In this document: in pieces, positions 1 through 6,783 of the stretch
Layout of the letters: each line of letters starts with the position of its first letter
Numbering within the stretch: position 1 is the stretch's first letter
DNA from: Rhodobacterales bacterium 32-67-9
GTDB taxonomy: Bacteria > Pseudomonadota > Alphaproteobacteria > Rhodobacterales > Rhodobacteraceae
Assembly (NCBI GenBank): GCA_002280515.1
Contig: NCEA01000051.1
Span: 1-32,014, forward strand
Length of the DNA: 32,014 nt
Reading direction: 5' to 3'
The notes under the pieces: model-generated
Told to the model about the DNA's origin: nothing
The model's input: only the letters and a program-made list of their open reading frames with translations
Databases searched by the model: none
Made by a program: the position numbers and the translations under genes

Positions 1-92
1 CGCTTGCGAAGCACGGTCCTGCCGTGATCATCAACGCCATGCAACTGGAAAACGCGCTTCGCGATGTCGATGCCGATAACGGAAATGGTCAT
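1..92 (-). CDS. IS110-family transposase, N-terminal part (cut by window edge)
   Basis: Only the first 30 codons lie in the window; the gene continues off the left edge. The visible protein begins [19 protein letters not shown], the typical start of IS110-family (DEDD) transposases, with the first catalytic Asp in the GIDIAK motif at residue 9. A GGGAGAA ribosome binding site precedes the ATG. The element sits inside the tnpB gene of an IS66 element. Only about 65 bases separate this start from the break in tnpB, so the left end is short. By knowledge of the family, a short left end suggests the IS1111-like layout, in which the bridge RNA lies beyond the 3' end of the gene; that part is outside the window. 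Confidence 0.8.
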   Translation of the reverse strand, partial: MTISVIGIDIAKRVFQLHGVDDHGRTVLRK

Positions 93-156
93 GTTGTTCT
101 CCCTGTGAAACCAGACCTTCAGTCTGGCGCTGCGCCAAGGGAGGCGTCCATCCCAT
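1..156 (-). mobile_element. IS110-family element, left end, inserted in IS66
   Basis: The IS66 tnpB reading frame matches its family up to the codons for GVTDM and then loses all similarity at about position 156. From there to the transposase start the sequence is noncoding. It contains a CCAGACTGAAGGTCTGG inverted repeat at about 115-131, which could be a subterminal repeat. The exact boundary is inferred from where tnpB homology ends and could be off by several bases. Confidence 0.6.
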
Positions 157-213
157 CATGTCGGTCACCCCGGCCGCCAGCCAGACCCGCGTATTGGCTG
201 GAACCGGGATCAA
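157..213 (-). pseudogene. tnpB: IS66 TnpB (Orf2), truncated after about 19 codons
   Basis: The start [19 protein letters not shown] is the conserved N-terminus of the IS66 accessory protein TnpB (about 115 aa when whole). The ATG overlaps the tnpA stop codon (ATGA type), the usual IS66 layout. After the GVTDM motif the frame runs into unrelated sequence that belongs to the IS110-type insertion and stops at 31. The protein cannot be functional, so the IS66 copy is disabled unless the remainder lies beyond the IS110 element to the left. Confidence 0.8.
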
Positions 214-605
214 ACCGTCAGCCCCTGGATCAGGCGCGCCAGCGCCTCGGGATCATAGCTGCCGCTGATCCGCATCCGGTGCCCGCCCGCAAGTTCGATC
301 TCGATGTGGTTGTCGGCGGCGGGCACCGCCATCGGCGCCTTCGTCTCCGCGACGATCTCGACCGGCAGAAAGCGCGGTGCCTCCAACACGGCCGACGCCA
401 ACGCCGGGTCCGGCGCGTAACGGGGATCGCGCAGCCACTTGAAGATCAGGTTCGCGTTCACCGCGTAGCGCCGCGCCACCTGAGCCACGGAAACGCCCGG
501 CGCAGTCGTCTGGAAACAGATCGACCGCTTCTCCTCGTCCGTCCAAAGCCGCTTCGTCCGACGTGCCACGCCATCACCATAGTGTCCACTATCGATGGTG
601 GACAC
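210..605 (-). CDS. tnpA: IS66-family TnpA (Orf1) helix-turn-helix protein
   Basis: This 131-aa protein is one of the two small accessory proteins of IS66 elements. Residues about 14-60 ([12 protein letters not shown] ... [21 protein letters not shown]) form the DNA-binding helix-turn-helix. The C-terminus ([15 protein letters not shown]) is the conserved beta-rich tail seen in IS66 Orf1. The start chosen is a GTG at 605 with GAGAGG six bases upstream. A later GTG at about residue 13 (VARRTKR) is possible. The start lies inside an 11-bp inverted repeat (579-608). The gene looks intact, but its partner tnpB is broken. Confidence 0.85.
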   Translation of the reverse strand: MSTIDSGHYGDGVARRTKRLWTDEEKRSICFQTTAPGVSVAQVARRYAVNANLIFKWLRDPRYAPDPALASAVLEAPRFLPVEIVAETKAPMAVPAADNHIEIELAGGHRMRISGSYDPEALARLIQGLTV

Positions 606-608
606 TAT
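579..608. repeat. Perfect 11-bp inverted repeat over the tnpA start
   Basis: Arms ATAGTGTCCAC (579-589) and GTGGACACTAT (598-608) are exact reverse complements with an 8-base loop that contains ATCGAT. On the minus-strand transcript the hairpin would hold the tnpA GTG start, so it could limit transposase translation. The sequence is seen directly; the regulatory role is inference. Confidence 0.6.
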
Positions 609-752
609 CCGCCTCTCTCACCACGCGGCAGGGCGGTCAGCCCGGACGCTTACCCAGGTAGTTGAACGGTCCCAAAGTTGGGGGCAACGTCAACCTCATT
701 GTGGAAACGAGAAGTGTCTTGAGTTGGTCTGTCTATCCTTGATCCAAGGGAA

Positions 753-1733
753 TTAGTCTCCAGTGGCCGGGGCGGTCGCTGCTGTCTTTCCAGAAAAAAG
801 GCGCCCAACGGCAAAGCTTTGCACGCGGCCTGCATCATCGCGCGTGAGGAACAACGCGTCGAGCCCTGCTTGCCGCGCAAGGCGCCCGCCCGCATTGACG
901 CCCATCACCATTAGCGCCGTCGCCCAGGCATCGGACTCCGCGCAGGTGGGCGCGAGGACAGTGACGGATGCGGGTGAAGTCAGAAGCGGCGCGCCGCGCG
1001 CCGGGTCCATCGTGTGCGACAGATTGCGGCCGTTGACCGTGACCCAGTGACGATAATCGCCCGAGGTCGCCACCGCCGCATCCTGCAAGGACAGGATGGA
1101 ATGGGGCGCACGGCGGTCGCGGTCTGGCGCCTCGACCGCGATGGTCCAGAGGGTGCCGTCTGGGCGCGGACCCATGGCGCGCATTTCGCCGTCGATGCCG
1201 ACCAGTGCATTGCGGATGCCGTGGTCCTGCATCACTTCGGCCAGACGATCCACGCCATGGCCTTTGGCGATGCCGTTCAGGTCCAGCGAGACGGGCGCAG
1301 TTTTGCGCAGCCTGTTACCGTCCAGCTCCAGAACGTCATGGGCCGGGCGGTGCGACGCCTCCATCGCGACGCGGATGGCCTGCGGATCAGCGGCGGCGGG
1401 GCCAAAGCCCCAACCGCTCACCGCGTCGCCCATCCCGACGTCGAAGGCCCCGCCCGAGGCGCGGCCGATCGCCAACCCCAGTTCCAGCACGCGCGCCAGA
1501 TCGGGGGGGATGTCCCGCCATTCCCCCACCGGTGCCGCGTTCAGGCGCATCACGTCGCTGCCCGGCTTCCAGATGGACATCTGCGCATCCACCACGTCCA
1601 CCGCCACCTGAAGGGCGGCGCGCACAGGAGCGGGGTCGAAGCCGGGGTCGGCAAAGAACAGCGCGGTCCAGCGGGTGCCCATGGTCGGCCCGTTCAACGC
1701 GTGGCGGACAAAGTCAGTAGACATCTTCGACAT
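753..1733 (-). CDS. apbE: FAD:protein FMN transferase (ApbE family)
   Basis: ApbE-family enzymes split FAD and attach FMN covalently to a Thr or Ser in extracytoplasmic redox proteins. Visible motifs are MGT at 18-20, MSIW at 52-55, DLNGIAKGHGVDRLA at 151-165, SGDYRHW at 224-230, SHTMDP at 239-244 and ESDAWATALMVMG at 266-278, in the family order and at about its usual length (326 aa). The start overlaps the end of the upstream flavoreductase gene by 20 bases; GGGGAG four bases upstream supports the ATG at 1733, though an ATG at 1724 also exists. No signal peptide or lipobox is visible, which is odd for an enzyme with an apparently exported substrate. The likely target is the neighbouring DUF2271 protein. 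Confidence 0.9.
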   Translation of the reverse strand: MSKMSTDFVRHALNGPTMGTRWTALFFADPGFDPAPVRAALQVAVDVVDAQMSIWKPGSDVMRLNAAPVGEWRDIPPDLARVLELGLAIGRASGGAFDVGMGDAVSGWGFGPAAADPQAIRVAMEASHRPAHDVLELDGNRLRKTAPVSLDLNGIAKGHGVDRLAEVMQDHGIRNALVGIDGEMRAMGPRPDGTLWTIAVEAPDRDRRAPHSILSLQDAAVATSGDYRHWVTVNGRNLSHTMDPARGAPLLTSPASVTVLAPTCAESDAWATALMVMGVNAGGRLARQAGLDALFLTRDDAGRVQSFAVGRLFSGKTAATAPATGD

Positions 1734-3921
1734 AGCGCTCCCCGGCCTTGAGCATCGCGGGCGTCAGATTCATGGGTGCCAGGATATCCTCCAAGGCCCG
1801 GCCCACGCCTTGCGCCATGTCACGCCCGCCGCAGACCATGACCTTTGCGCCCTGGCGGATCGCCTCGGCCACCCGCGCCGCATCGGCTCGCAGCGCATCC
1901 TGCACATAATGCGGCCGCGCCCCGCGCGAGATGGCAGTGGAGAGGCCCGTCAGCCGTCCCTGCGACCGCCACGCCGCCAGATCGTCGCCATAAAGAAAAT
2001 CGCTGTCCGGATGGCGCATCCCGAAGAACAGGTGGACCGGGCGGCGGCGGGAATTGGCGCGGATAATTCCGGCCAGCGGCCCGATCCCGGTGCCCGCTCC
2101 GATCAGGATCAGAGGCGTCCGGCCCCGCCCGGCGTGAAAGCCGGGATTGCGGCGCAAGAAGGCCTGCACGCAGTCGCCCGGCTCCAGCGCCAGAAGATGG
2201 CCGGAACAAAGCCCGCCGGGTTGTTTCTTCACCACAATCTCGACAAAGCCATCGCATGCACCCGAGGCCAGTGAGTAGAACCGGGGCACGGCAGATCCTT
2301 CGGGCAAGATGCCCATGAGGTCGCCTGCCTGAAACCGCGCGAAGCCCCGGCCCTTCAGTCGTGCCCAGAGCGACGCCCGCGGCAGAGCAAAGCGTAGGAT
2401 CGCCGTCGGGGCCCGCACTGCCTCACCATAATCTCGGCGCGAGATGAGGGTCAGGATGTCGGCGGCGGGGCGGGCTGGCTGGTGATCAAGCTCGAGTGTC
2501 CGCCCAAGGGCCTGCCCCAATGCCCGCCCCCAACGCGCGAAGTCCTGCGGCGACTGGCGGTCCACAGTGTCCAGGGGCAACAGAGTGGCCCAGCCCTTGG
2601 CACGGGCGGCCGCGTCCACCTCCGCTGCAAAGGCGCAGAAAGCCGGAAAGCTGCGGTCACCAAAGCCCAGAACGGCCAAGGGTGCGACGGGAGCCGTCGT
2701 CGTGCGCGCAAGCCGGTCAAGAAACTCCTTGGCCGAGTCAGGGGCCGCGCCTTCGCCATAGGTGGCGGCCAGGATCAGGAACCGTTCCGCGCGGGAGTGG
2801 CGGGCCGGGTCGAATGCCGACATCGGCGCGACGTGCACGGCCTGCCCGGCATCCCGAAGGGCACGCGCGAGCGTCGCGGCAAAACCCCAGGTGCTACCGC
2901 CTTCCGAGCCGACGAGGATCACCGTCTGCGCGCGGCCGGCCGGGGCGTTGTCGCGCAGCCGCGGCCGACCCCGCCGACCGGCGATCCAGATCAAGGCGCC
3001 TGTCACGCCCATGACCGGGACGCTCAGCGCGATCAAGCCAAGGATCAGCCCAAGCGCCGCCGCACCTTGTCCGGTGTGCAGCATGTAGATGGTTTCCGAC
3101 ACCCGCTGCCATGGCGAGAGGTCAGCCCAGGTCAGCATCTCGCCCGTGCCCTGATCGATCAGGCCCGTGCCCATATCGGTGGACAGGGTGAACATGTCCT
3201 GCGGATCGCCTTCGTAGGGAAAGCTGAGTTTGCGGAAGCTCTTGACCGGCACAACTCTCAACGCGGCCATCCGCTCCAGCGGGAACTCCATCTGCCCGCT
3301 GACCGCAGCAGGATCGGCCGGGCGTGCCGCGCCATCGGGCAGAAGGTCGAAGGTTGAGGCCGTCATCCACAGCGCCGTCGTTGCCGAGAGAGCAAGGCCG
3401 AGCACAGCAATGCGCGCCAGTTCCACATCCAGCCGTCCGGCCAGTGGCCCGCGCAACCGCGCAAACCAGCGCCGCCAGCCGCCGGTGCGCCGCGCGACCA
3501 GAGCGGCGCCAGACAGGGTCAGCACCAGCAAAGCGGCAGCTCCCGCGGTCATGACCAGCCGCCCGGCATCGTCGAGAAACAGCGACCGGTGCAGGTTGGT
3601 GAGCCAGCGTTCCGCCGGGTTCGGGTCGGCCGAGCCGACATCTGCGCCTGTCGCGGGGTCGATCACGGCGGAACCCGGCGCTCCGCCCTCGAACCACCAG
3701 GCGGTGATCTTGCCCGATGGCGCGCGGCGGATTTCCTCGAGCCCCGGATGCGTGGCGGCAACGCGGGCGGCCAGATCCGCCACGCTTTGCCCTGCCACGA
3801 GCTGCGGTGCGGCCAGACGTTCGGCCGCCGGAAACACCGACAGCGCCACACCGCTGAGCGCGAGGACGATCACGATGACGAGGGCGATCAGCCCCGGCCA
3901 ACGGTGAAGCGCGCGGATCAT
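1714..3921 (-). CDS. PepSY-membrane / flavodoxin / FNR fusion flavoreductase
   Basis: This 735-aa fusion should carry electrons from cytoplasmic NAD(P)H across the inner membrane. Order of parts: TM about 9-30, PepSY-type periplasmic region about 35-118, TMs about 122-143 and 168-190, a second PepSY-like region about 213-268, TM about 286-314, flavodoxin-like domain about 332-470 (VGSEGGSTWG and ATYGEGAAPDS phosphate-binding loops), and a ferredoxin-reductase module about 490-735. The last has the FAD motif RFYSLAS at 547-553, the nucleotide loop GAGTGIGPLAG at 608-618 and CGGRDMAQGV at 697-706. The chain ends in Tyr, as in reductases whose terminal aromatic stacks on FAD. The gene lies 12 bases after the DUF2271 gene and overlaps apbE, so they are probably co-translated. 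Electron direction is inferred. Confidence 0.88.
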   Translation of the reverse strand: MIRALHRWPGLIALVIVIVLALSGVALSVFPAAERLAAPQLVAGQSVADLAARVAATHPGLEEIRRAPSGKITAWWFEGGAPGSAVIDPATGADVGSADPNPAERWLTNLHRSLFLDDAGRLVMTAGAAALLVLTLSGAALVARRTGGWRRWFARLRGPLAGRLDVELARIAVLGLALSATTALWMTASTFDLLPDGAARPADPAAVSGQMEFPLERMAALRVVPVKSFRKLSFPYEGDPQDMFTLSTDMGTGLIDQGTGEMLTWADLSPWQRVSETIYMLHTGQGAAALGLILGLIALSVPVMGVTGALIWIAGRRGRPRLRDNAPAGRAQTVILVGSEGGSTWGFAATLARALRDAGQAVHVAPMSAFDPARHSRAERFLILAATYGEGAAPDSAKEFLDRLARTTTAPVAPLAVLGFGDRSFPAFCAFAAEVDAAARAKGWATLLPLDTVDRQSPQDFARWGRALGQALGRTLELDHQPARPAADILTLISRRDYGEAVRAPTAILRFALPRASLWARLKGRGFARFQAGDLMGILPEGSAVPRFYSLASGACDGFVEIVVKKQPGGLCSGHLLALEPGDCVQAFLRRNPGFHAGRGRTPLILIGAGTGIGPLAGIIRANSRRRPVHLFFGMRHPDSDFLYGDDLAAWRSQGRLTGLSTAISRGARPHYVQDALRADAARVAEAIRQGAKVMVCGGRDMAQGVGRALEDILAPMNLTPAMLKAGERYVEDVY

Positions 3922-3933
3922 TGGTCGACCCCT

Positions 3934-4401
3934 TTACTGATAAGTGAAGCTGGCGATGTAGCGGCGTCCCGGAACGGAAGTGCCGGCACCAGCGGCGGTC
4001 AGCGGCACCGCGATCTCGTTCGGGCTGTCGCGCATGTCCTCGACCGCGGCGTCGATATGCAGGGTGTAGCCCGCATCGAACAGCGCATCGGCCAAGTCGA
4101 GCGTGATCTTCAGCGTCCGGCCGGCGCCGACGCTGGCGCCGGTGATGCCGTTGATCTGCGCCGGGTCGCCGCCGGTGGCAGCGTACCAGTCGCGTAGGTG
4201 CTCGTAGTATTTCGACTTGCCGCCCGCCATCCACAGGCTGCCGACATAGGCGCCTGAGGCATCGGTGACGTAAAGCGCCAGATAGGCACCATCACCGCCA
4301 TAGCTGTTCATCGTGGTGGTCAGCACCACGGGCCGGGCCATCGCCAACCCCGGCAGGGTCAGCGCGGTGGTCAGGGCAAGGGTCGCGAGAAGGGGTTTCA
4401 T
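3934..4401 (-). CDS. Exported DUF2271 protein, probable flavinylation substrate
   Basis: This 155-aa protein starts with a signal peptide (MKPLLATLALTTALTLPGLAMA, cleavage near residue 22). The mature part matches DUF2271 proteins, which family knowledge places beside PepSY reductases and ApbE. Residues 84-90 read NGITGAS, close to the ApbE target pattern Dxx(S/T)GA(S/T); FMN would attach to Thr87 by analogy, with Asn in place of the common Asp. The start has an AGGAACCCCT-type Shine-Dalgarno. Operon: secreted poly-Asp protein upstream, flavoreductase and apbE downstream. The likely role is a periplasmic one-subunit flavin electron carrier. Family recognition is fairly sure; the modified residue is inference. 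Confidence 0.85.
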   Translation of the reverse strand: MKPLLATLALTTALTLPGLAMARPVVLTTTMNSYGGDGAYLALYVTDASGAYVGSLWMAGGKSKYYEHLRDWYAATGGDPAQINGITGASVGAGRTLKITLDLADALFDAGYTLHIDAAVEDMRDSPNEIAVPLTAAGAGTSVPGRRYIASFTYQ

Positions 4402-4459
4402 AGGGGTTCCTTTCGGTGAAGGGTGGCGCCCCGCAGGACGGAGGGCGCGACAGCCGGGA

Positions 4460-4852
<393 letters not shown>

Positions 4853-4896
4853 GGCTCGGTCTCCTTGGATCTGATGCTGCCAAGGTGCGCTCCGGA

Positions 4897-4922
4897 CCTG
4901 AGCGATTCCTGACGCTGTCCTG
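4897..4922. promoter_or_regulatory. Three CCTG (CAGG) half-sites phased at 11 bp
   Basis: CCTG occurs at 4897, 4908 and 4919, exactly one helical turn apart, just inside the shared box at 4927-4948 and upstream of the poly-Asp gene. OmpR-family regulators typically bind direct repeats with this spacing. The phasing is seen; the assignment to the regulator encoded at 6124 is inference. Confidence 0.45.
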
Positions 4923-4926
4923 CTTT

Positions 4927-4948
4927 CTGCTTCAGCTTGGCGTCAGGA
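4927..4948 (-). promoter_or_regulatory. Putative response-regulator box (copy B)
   Basis: Plus strand reads CTGCTTCAGC-N5-GTCAGGA. The same 17 defined bases with the same 5-base gap recur at 6052-6073. TCAG is repeated with 11-bp spacing inside the box, as for OmpR-type regulators. It ends 75 bases upstream of the poly-Asp protein ATG. Confidence 0.6.
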
Positions 4949-4980
4949 AGAAAAAGGCCCCGCCGGGACAGGGCGAGGCC
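4945..4980 (-). terminator. Rho-independent terminator after cytochrome b gene
   Basis: On the minus strand GGCCTCGCC (4980-4972) and GGCGGGGCC (4964-4956) form a nine-base stem with one mismatch, followed by TTTTTCTTCC. It lies 40 bases past the cytochrome b stop and separates that operon from the poly-Asp/DUF2271 operon. Its T-tract abuts regulatory box B. Confidence 0.8.
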
Positions 4981-5019
4981 GGTCGGACCACGAGGGACAG
5001 GCGTGGCCAGGGAACAGGG

Positions 5020-5670
5020 TCAGGCGATGTCGCCGGGTTCGGGTGCGCGCTTGTCGCCGGTGATCATGGCGCGGGCGAGGTTCTCGCGGTGGCGGATCGA
5101 GGCGAGGACGACACCGCCGACATGCGCTGCCACCATGAGCAGCATCAGGTTGGCCAAGGTCTCGTGCACCTCCTTGAGCGGACCTTCGACCTCGCGTCCC
5201 TCGCCGTATTCATCACCATCGTCATCCGCCCATGCGGGGGTCACGATCTGCGGCAAGGCGGGCAGCATCGCCACGCGGTCGGGTTCCGCCATCAACCAGC
5301 CGGTGAAGGCCGTGCCCGACAGCGTCAGCAAGAGCGCCACGATCATCGCCGCCCCGGCCGGATTGTGACCGAGGTAACGGCGTTCTCCCCCGCGCAACAT
5401 GGAACCGAGATAGGCGAGCGTCGCGCCCGGGCCTTTCACGAATTGCGCAAAGCGCGCGTAGCGGCTGCCTGCAAAGCCCCAGATCAACCGGAAAGCCGCA
5501 AGGCCCGCGACGGTGTATCCCGTGAGCTCATGAACGGGCTGCACCTCGTCGGCCGTCAGCCATGCGGTCGCGAAGGCGGCCACCAGGCCCCAGTGGAAGA
5601 CGCGCACCAATGGGTCCCAGACGCGCAGGGTCGCGGCGCCCGTCACCTGTGCGGAGACATGGTCAGTCAT
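5020..5670 (-). CDS. Cytochrome b561-type diheme membrane protein
   Basis: A 216-aa integral membrane cytochrome with four hydrophobic segments (about 24-40, 50-68, 105-127, 168-192). Candidate heme ligands are His26 (FHWG), His47 (HELTGY), His169 and His183 (HETLANLM ... AAHVGG), the pattern of cytochrome b/b6-domain proteins of the Ni/Fe-hydrogenase cytochrome b type. A long acidic periplasmic loop (AWADDDGDEYGEG) precedes the last helix. The ATG at 5670 was chosen because the family N-terminus (RVWDPLVRVFHW) follows directly and it overlaps the upstream PepSY gene by eight bases. It probably exchanges electrons between the quinone pool and the periplasmic PepSY/flavin proteins. Confidence 0.88.
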   Translation of the reverse strand: MTDHVSAQVTGAATLRVWDPLVRVFHWGLVAAFATAWLTADEVQPVHELTGYTVAGLAAFRLIWGFAGSRYARFAQFVKGPGATLAYLGSMLRGGERRYLGHNPAGAAMIVALLLTLSGTAFTGWLMAEPDRVAMLPALPQIVTPAWADDDGDEYGEGREVEGPLKEVHETLANLMLLMVAAHVGGVVLASIRHRENLARAMITGDKRAPEPGDIA

Positions 5671-5971
5671 TTTCCTGTCTTTCGCGTTCGCGACCCTGGT
5701 CGTCATCCTTGAATTCGAACTCGACGATCTGGAGCGTCCCGGGATGCAGCTTGACCTCGATCGTGCGGCTTTCGGCGTCGCGACCGTTGATTTCATAGCA
5801 GCCGTCGTCGATCCGGATGCGGCGAACCTCCCAGCCCTGCGCAATGGCGAACTGGCTCACGGCTTCCCGCGGTTTCCAGTCGGCCATCGGAACAAAGCAA
5901 TCATCGTCCGCAAAGGCGGCCCCGGAAGGAAGGGCTGCCAGAAAGGCAAGAATTGTCAGGGTCTTTCGCAT
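5663..5971 (-). CDS. Small exported PepSY-domain protein
   Basis: 102 aa with a signal peptide (MRKTLTILAFLAALPSGAAFA) and a mature region of about 80 residues that matches the single-domain PepSY_2 type: CFVPMADWKPREAVSQFA, then GWEVRRIRIDDGCYEI and a final strand EVKLHPGTLQIVEFEF. Two Cys may form a disulfide. A GTG at 5980 would add three residues, but the GGAG located eight bases before the ATG at 5971 favours the latter. First gene of a two-gene operon with cytochrome b; the regulator at 6124 is divergent. Such pairs are known beside two-component systems; the molecular role is not established. Confidence 0.85.
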   Translation of the reverse strand: MRKTLTILAFLAALPSGAAFADDDCFVPMADWKPREAVSQFAIAQGWEVRRIRIDDGCYEINGRDAESRTIEVKLHPGTLQIVEFEFKDDDQGRERERQEND

Positions 5972-6051
5972 GGGCCACACTCCGGGTTACGGCCAGTCTG
6001 GATGATGTAATGCGCGCCGAAGCTGACGGCAGCCTTAAGCCGGCTGATGGC

Positions 6052-6073
6052 CTGCTTCAGCCTGATGTCAGGA
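6052..6073. promoter_or_regulatory. Putative response-regulator box (copy A)
   Basis: CTGCTTCAGC-N5-GTCAGGA, matching copy B at 4927-4948. It lies 81 bases upstream of the PepSY ATG (5971) in the same orientation relative to that operon as copy B has to the poly-Asp gene, and 51 bases upstream of the response-regulator ATG (6124). It could therefore serve both divergent promoters, including autoregulation. Related TGA-containing half-sites occur nearby (GCTGA at 6022 and 6043). Confidence 0.6.
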
Positions 6074-6123
6074 GAGAGGGTCATAACGATGCCAAGACGG
6101 GTCCCAGAGGACGGCAAGAGACC

Positions 6124-6783
6124 ATGCGCATACTGCTGATCGAGGACGACATGGTTCTGGGCGCGGCCGTGCGCGATCAGATCGCCGCCGATGGCCATTC
6201 GGTCGACTGGGTCCAGCGCCTTGATGCTGCCGGGGATGCCATGGCAAGCACGGGTTTCGATCTCTTGCTGCTGGACCTGATGCTGCCCGATGGCAGGGGT
6301 ATCCCATTCCTTCGCCGCCTGCGGGCAAAGGGCGATGTGACACCCGTTATCATTTTGACCGCGCTCGACCAGATCAGCGACAGGATCGAGGGGTTGAACG
6401 CGGGTGCCGACGACTACCTCGTGAAACCCTTTGACCTCGCCGAGCTGTCCGCCCGGATCGGGTCGGTCGCGCGGCGCTATGCGGGCAACCCCAACCCCAT
6501 CGTCACGCACGGGCCGCTGGAGATCGACCTTGCCGCCCGCAGCATCCACCGTGACGGCCGCCCCGTCGCCCTGACCGCCCGCGAATGGGCGCTGTTCGCG
6601 GCCTTTCTGTCGCGGCCCGGCCAGCTTCTGTCCAAGGCCCAGCTCGAGGACAAGCTCTATGCCTTCGGGGCCGAGATCGAGAGCAACACGATCGAGGTGC
6701 ATGTCAGCCGACTGAGGAAAAAGCTGGGCACCGGAGTGATCGAGACCGAGCGCGGTCTAGGCTACCGTCTGGGCCGGGCATGA
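6124..6783 (+). CDS. OmpR-family response regulator
   Basis: 219 aa: a receiver domain (1-112) with the acidic pocket EDD at 7-9, phospho-acceptor Asp51 (LLLLDLMLPDG), the Thr switch in ILTALD and Lys in the LVKPFDLAEL motif; then an OmpR/PhoB winged helix (125-219). The ATG at 6124 is chosen because the domain starts there (MRILLIEDD); longer in-frame extensions show no homology. The stop overlaps the kinase ATG (ATGA). Direct-repeat boxes upstream of both neighbouring operons suggest it controls the PepSY/cytochrome/flavin genes and itself. Its kinase partner carries a frameshift, so its input may be altered. Confidence 0.92.
   Translation: MRILLIEDDMVLGAAVRDQIAADGHSVDWVQRLDAAGDAMASTGFDLLLLDLMLPDGRGIPFLRRLRAKGDVTPVIILTALDQISDRIEGLNAGADDYLVKPFDLAELSARIGSVARRYAGNPNPIVTHGPLEIDLAARSIHRDGRPVALTAREWALFAAFLSRPGQLLSKAQLEDKLYAFGAEIESNTIEVHVSRLRKKLGTGVIETERGLGYRLGRA

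Larger units (their letters stand above)
157..653 (-). mobile_element. IS66-family element remnant (left end to tnpB break)
   Basis: The outer end is marked by the IS66-type terminal sequence, read on the minus strand as GTAAGCGTCCGGGCTGACC, ending at 653. Inside are tnpA and the start of tnpB in the canonical order. The other end, with tnpC, is not in the window because an IS110-type element interrupts tnpB. The usual 8-bp target duplication cannot be checked from this side alone; the adjacent bases are CCAGGTAG at 654-661. Confidence 0.8.

Noticed and set aside
654-752. Terminator after apbE.
   Set aside because: Only a 5-bp CCTTG/CAAGG stem without a T-run is found on the minus strand; it is too weak to call.
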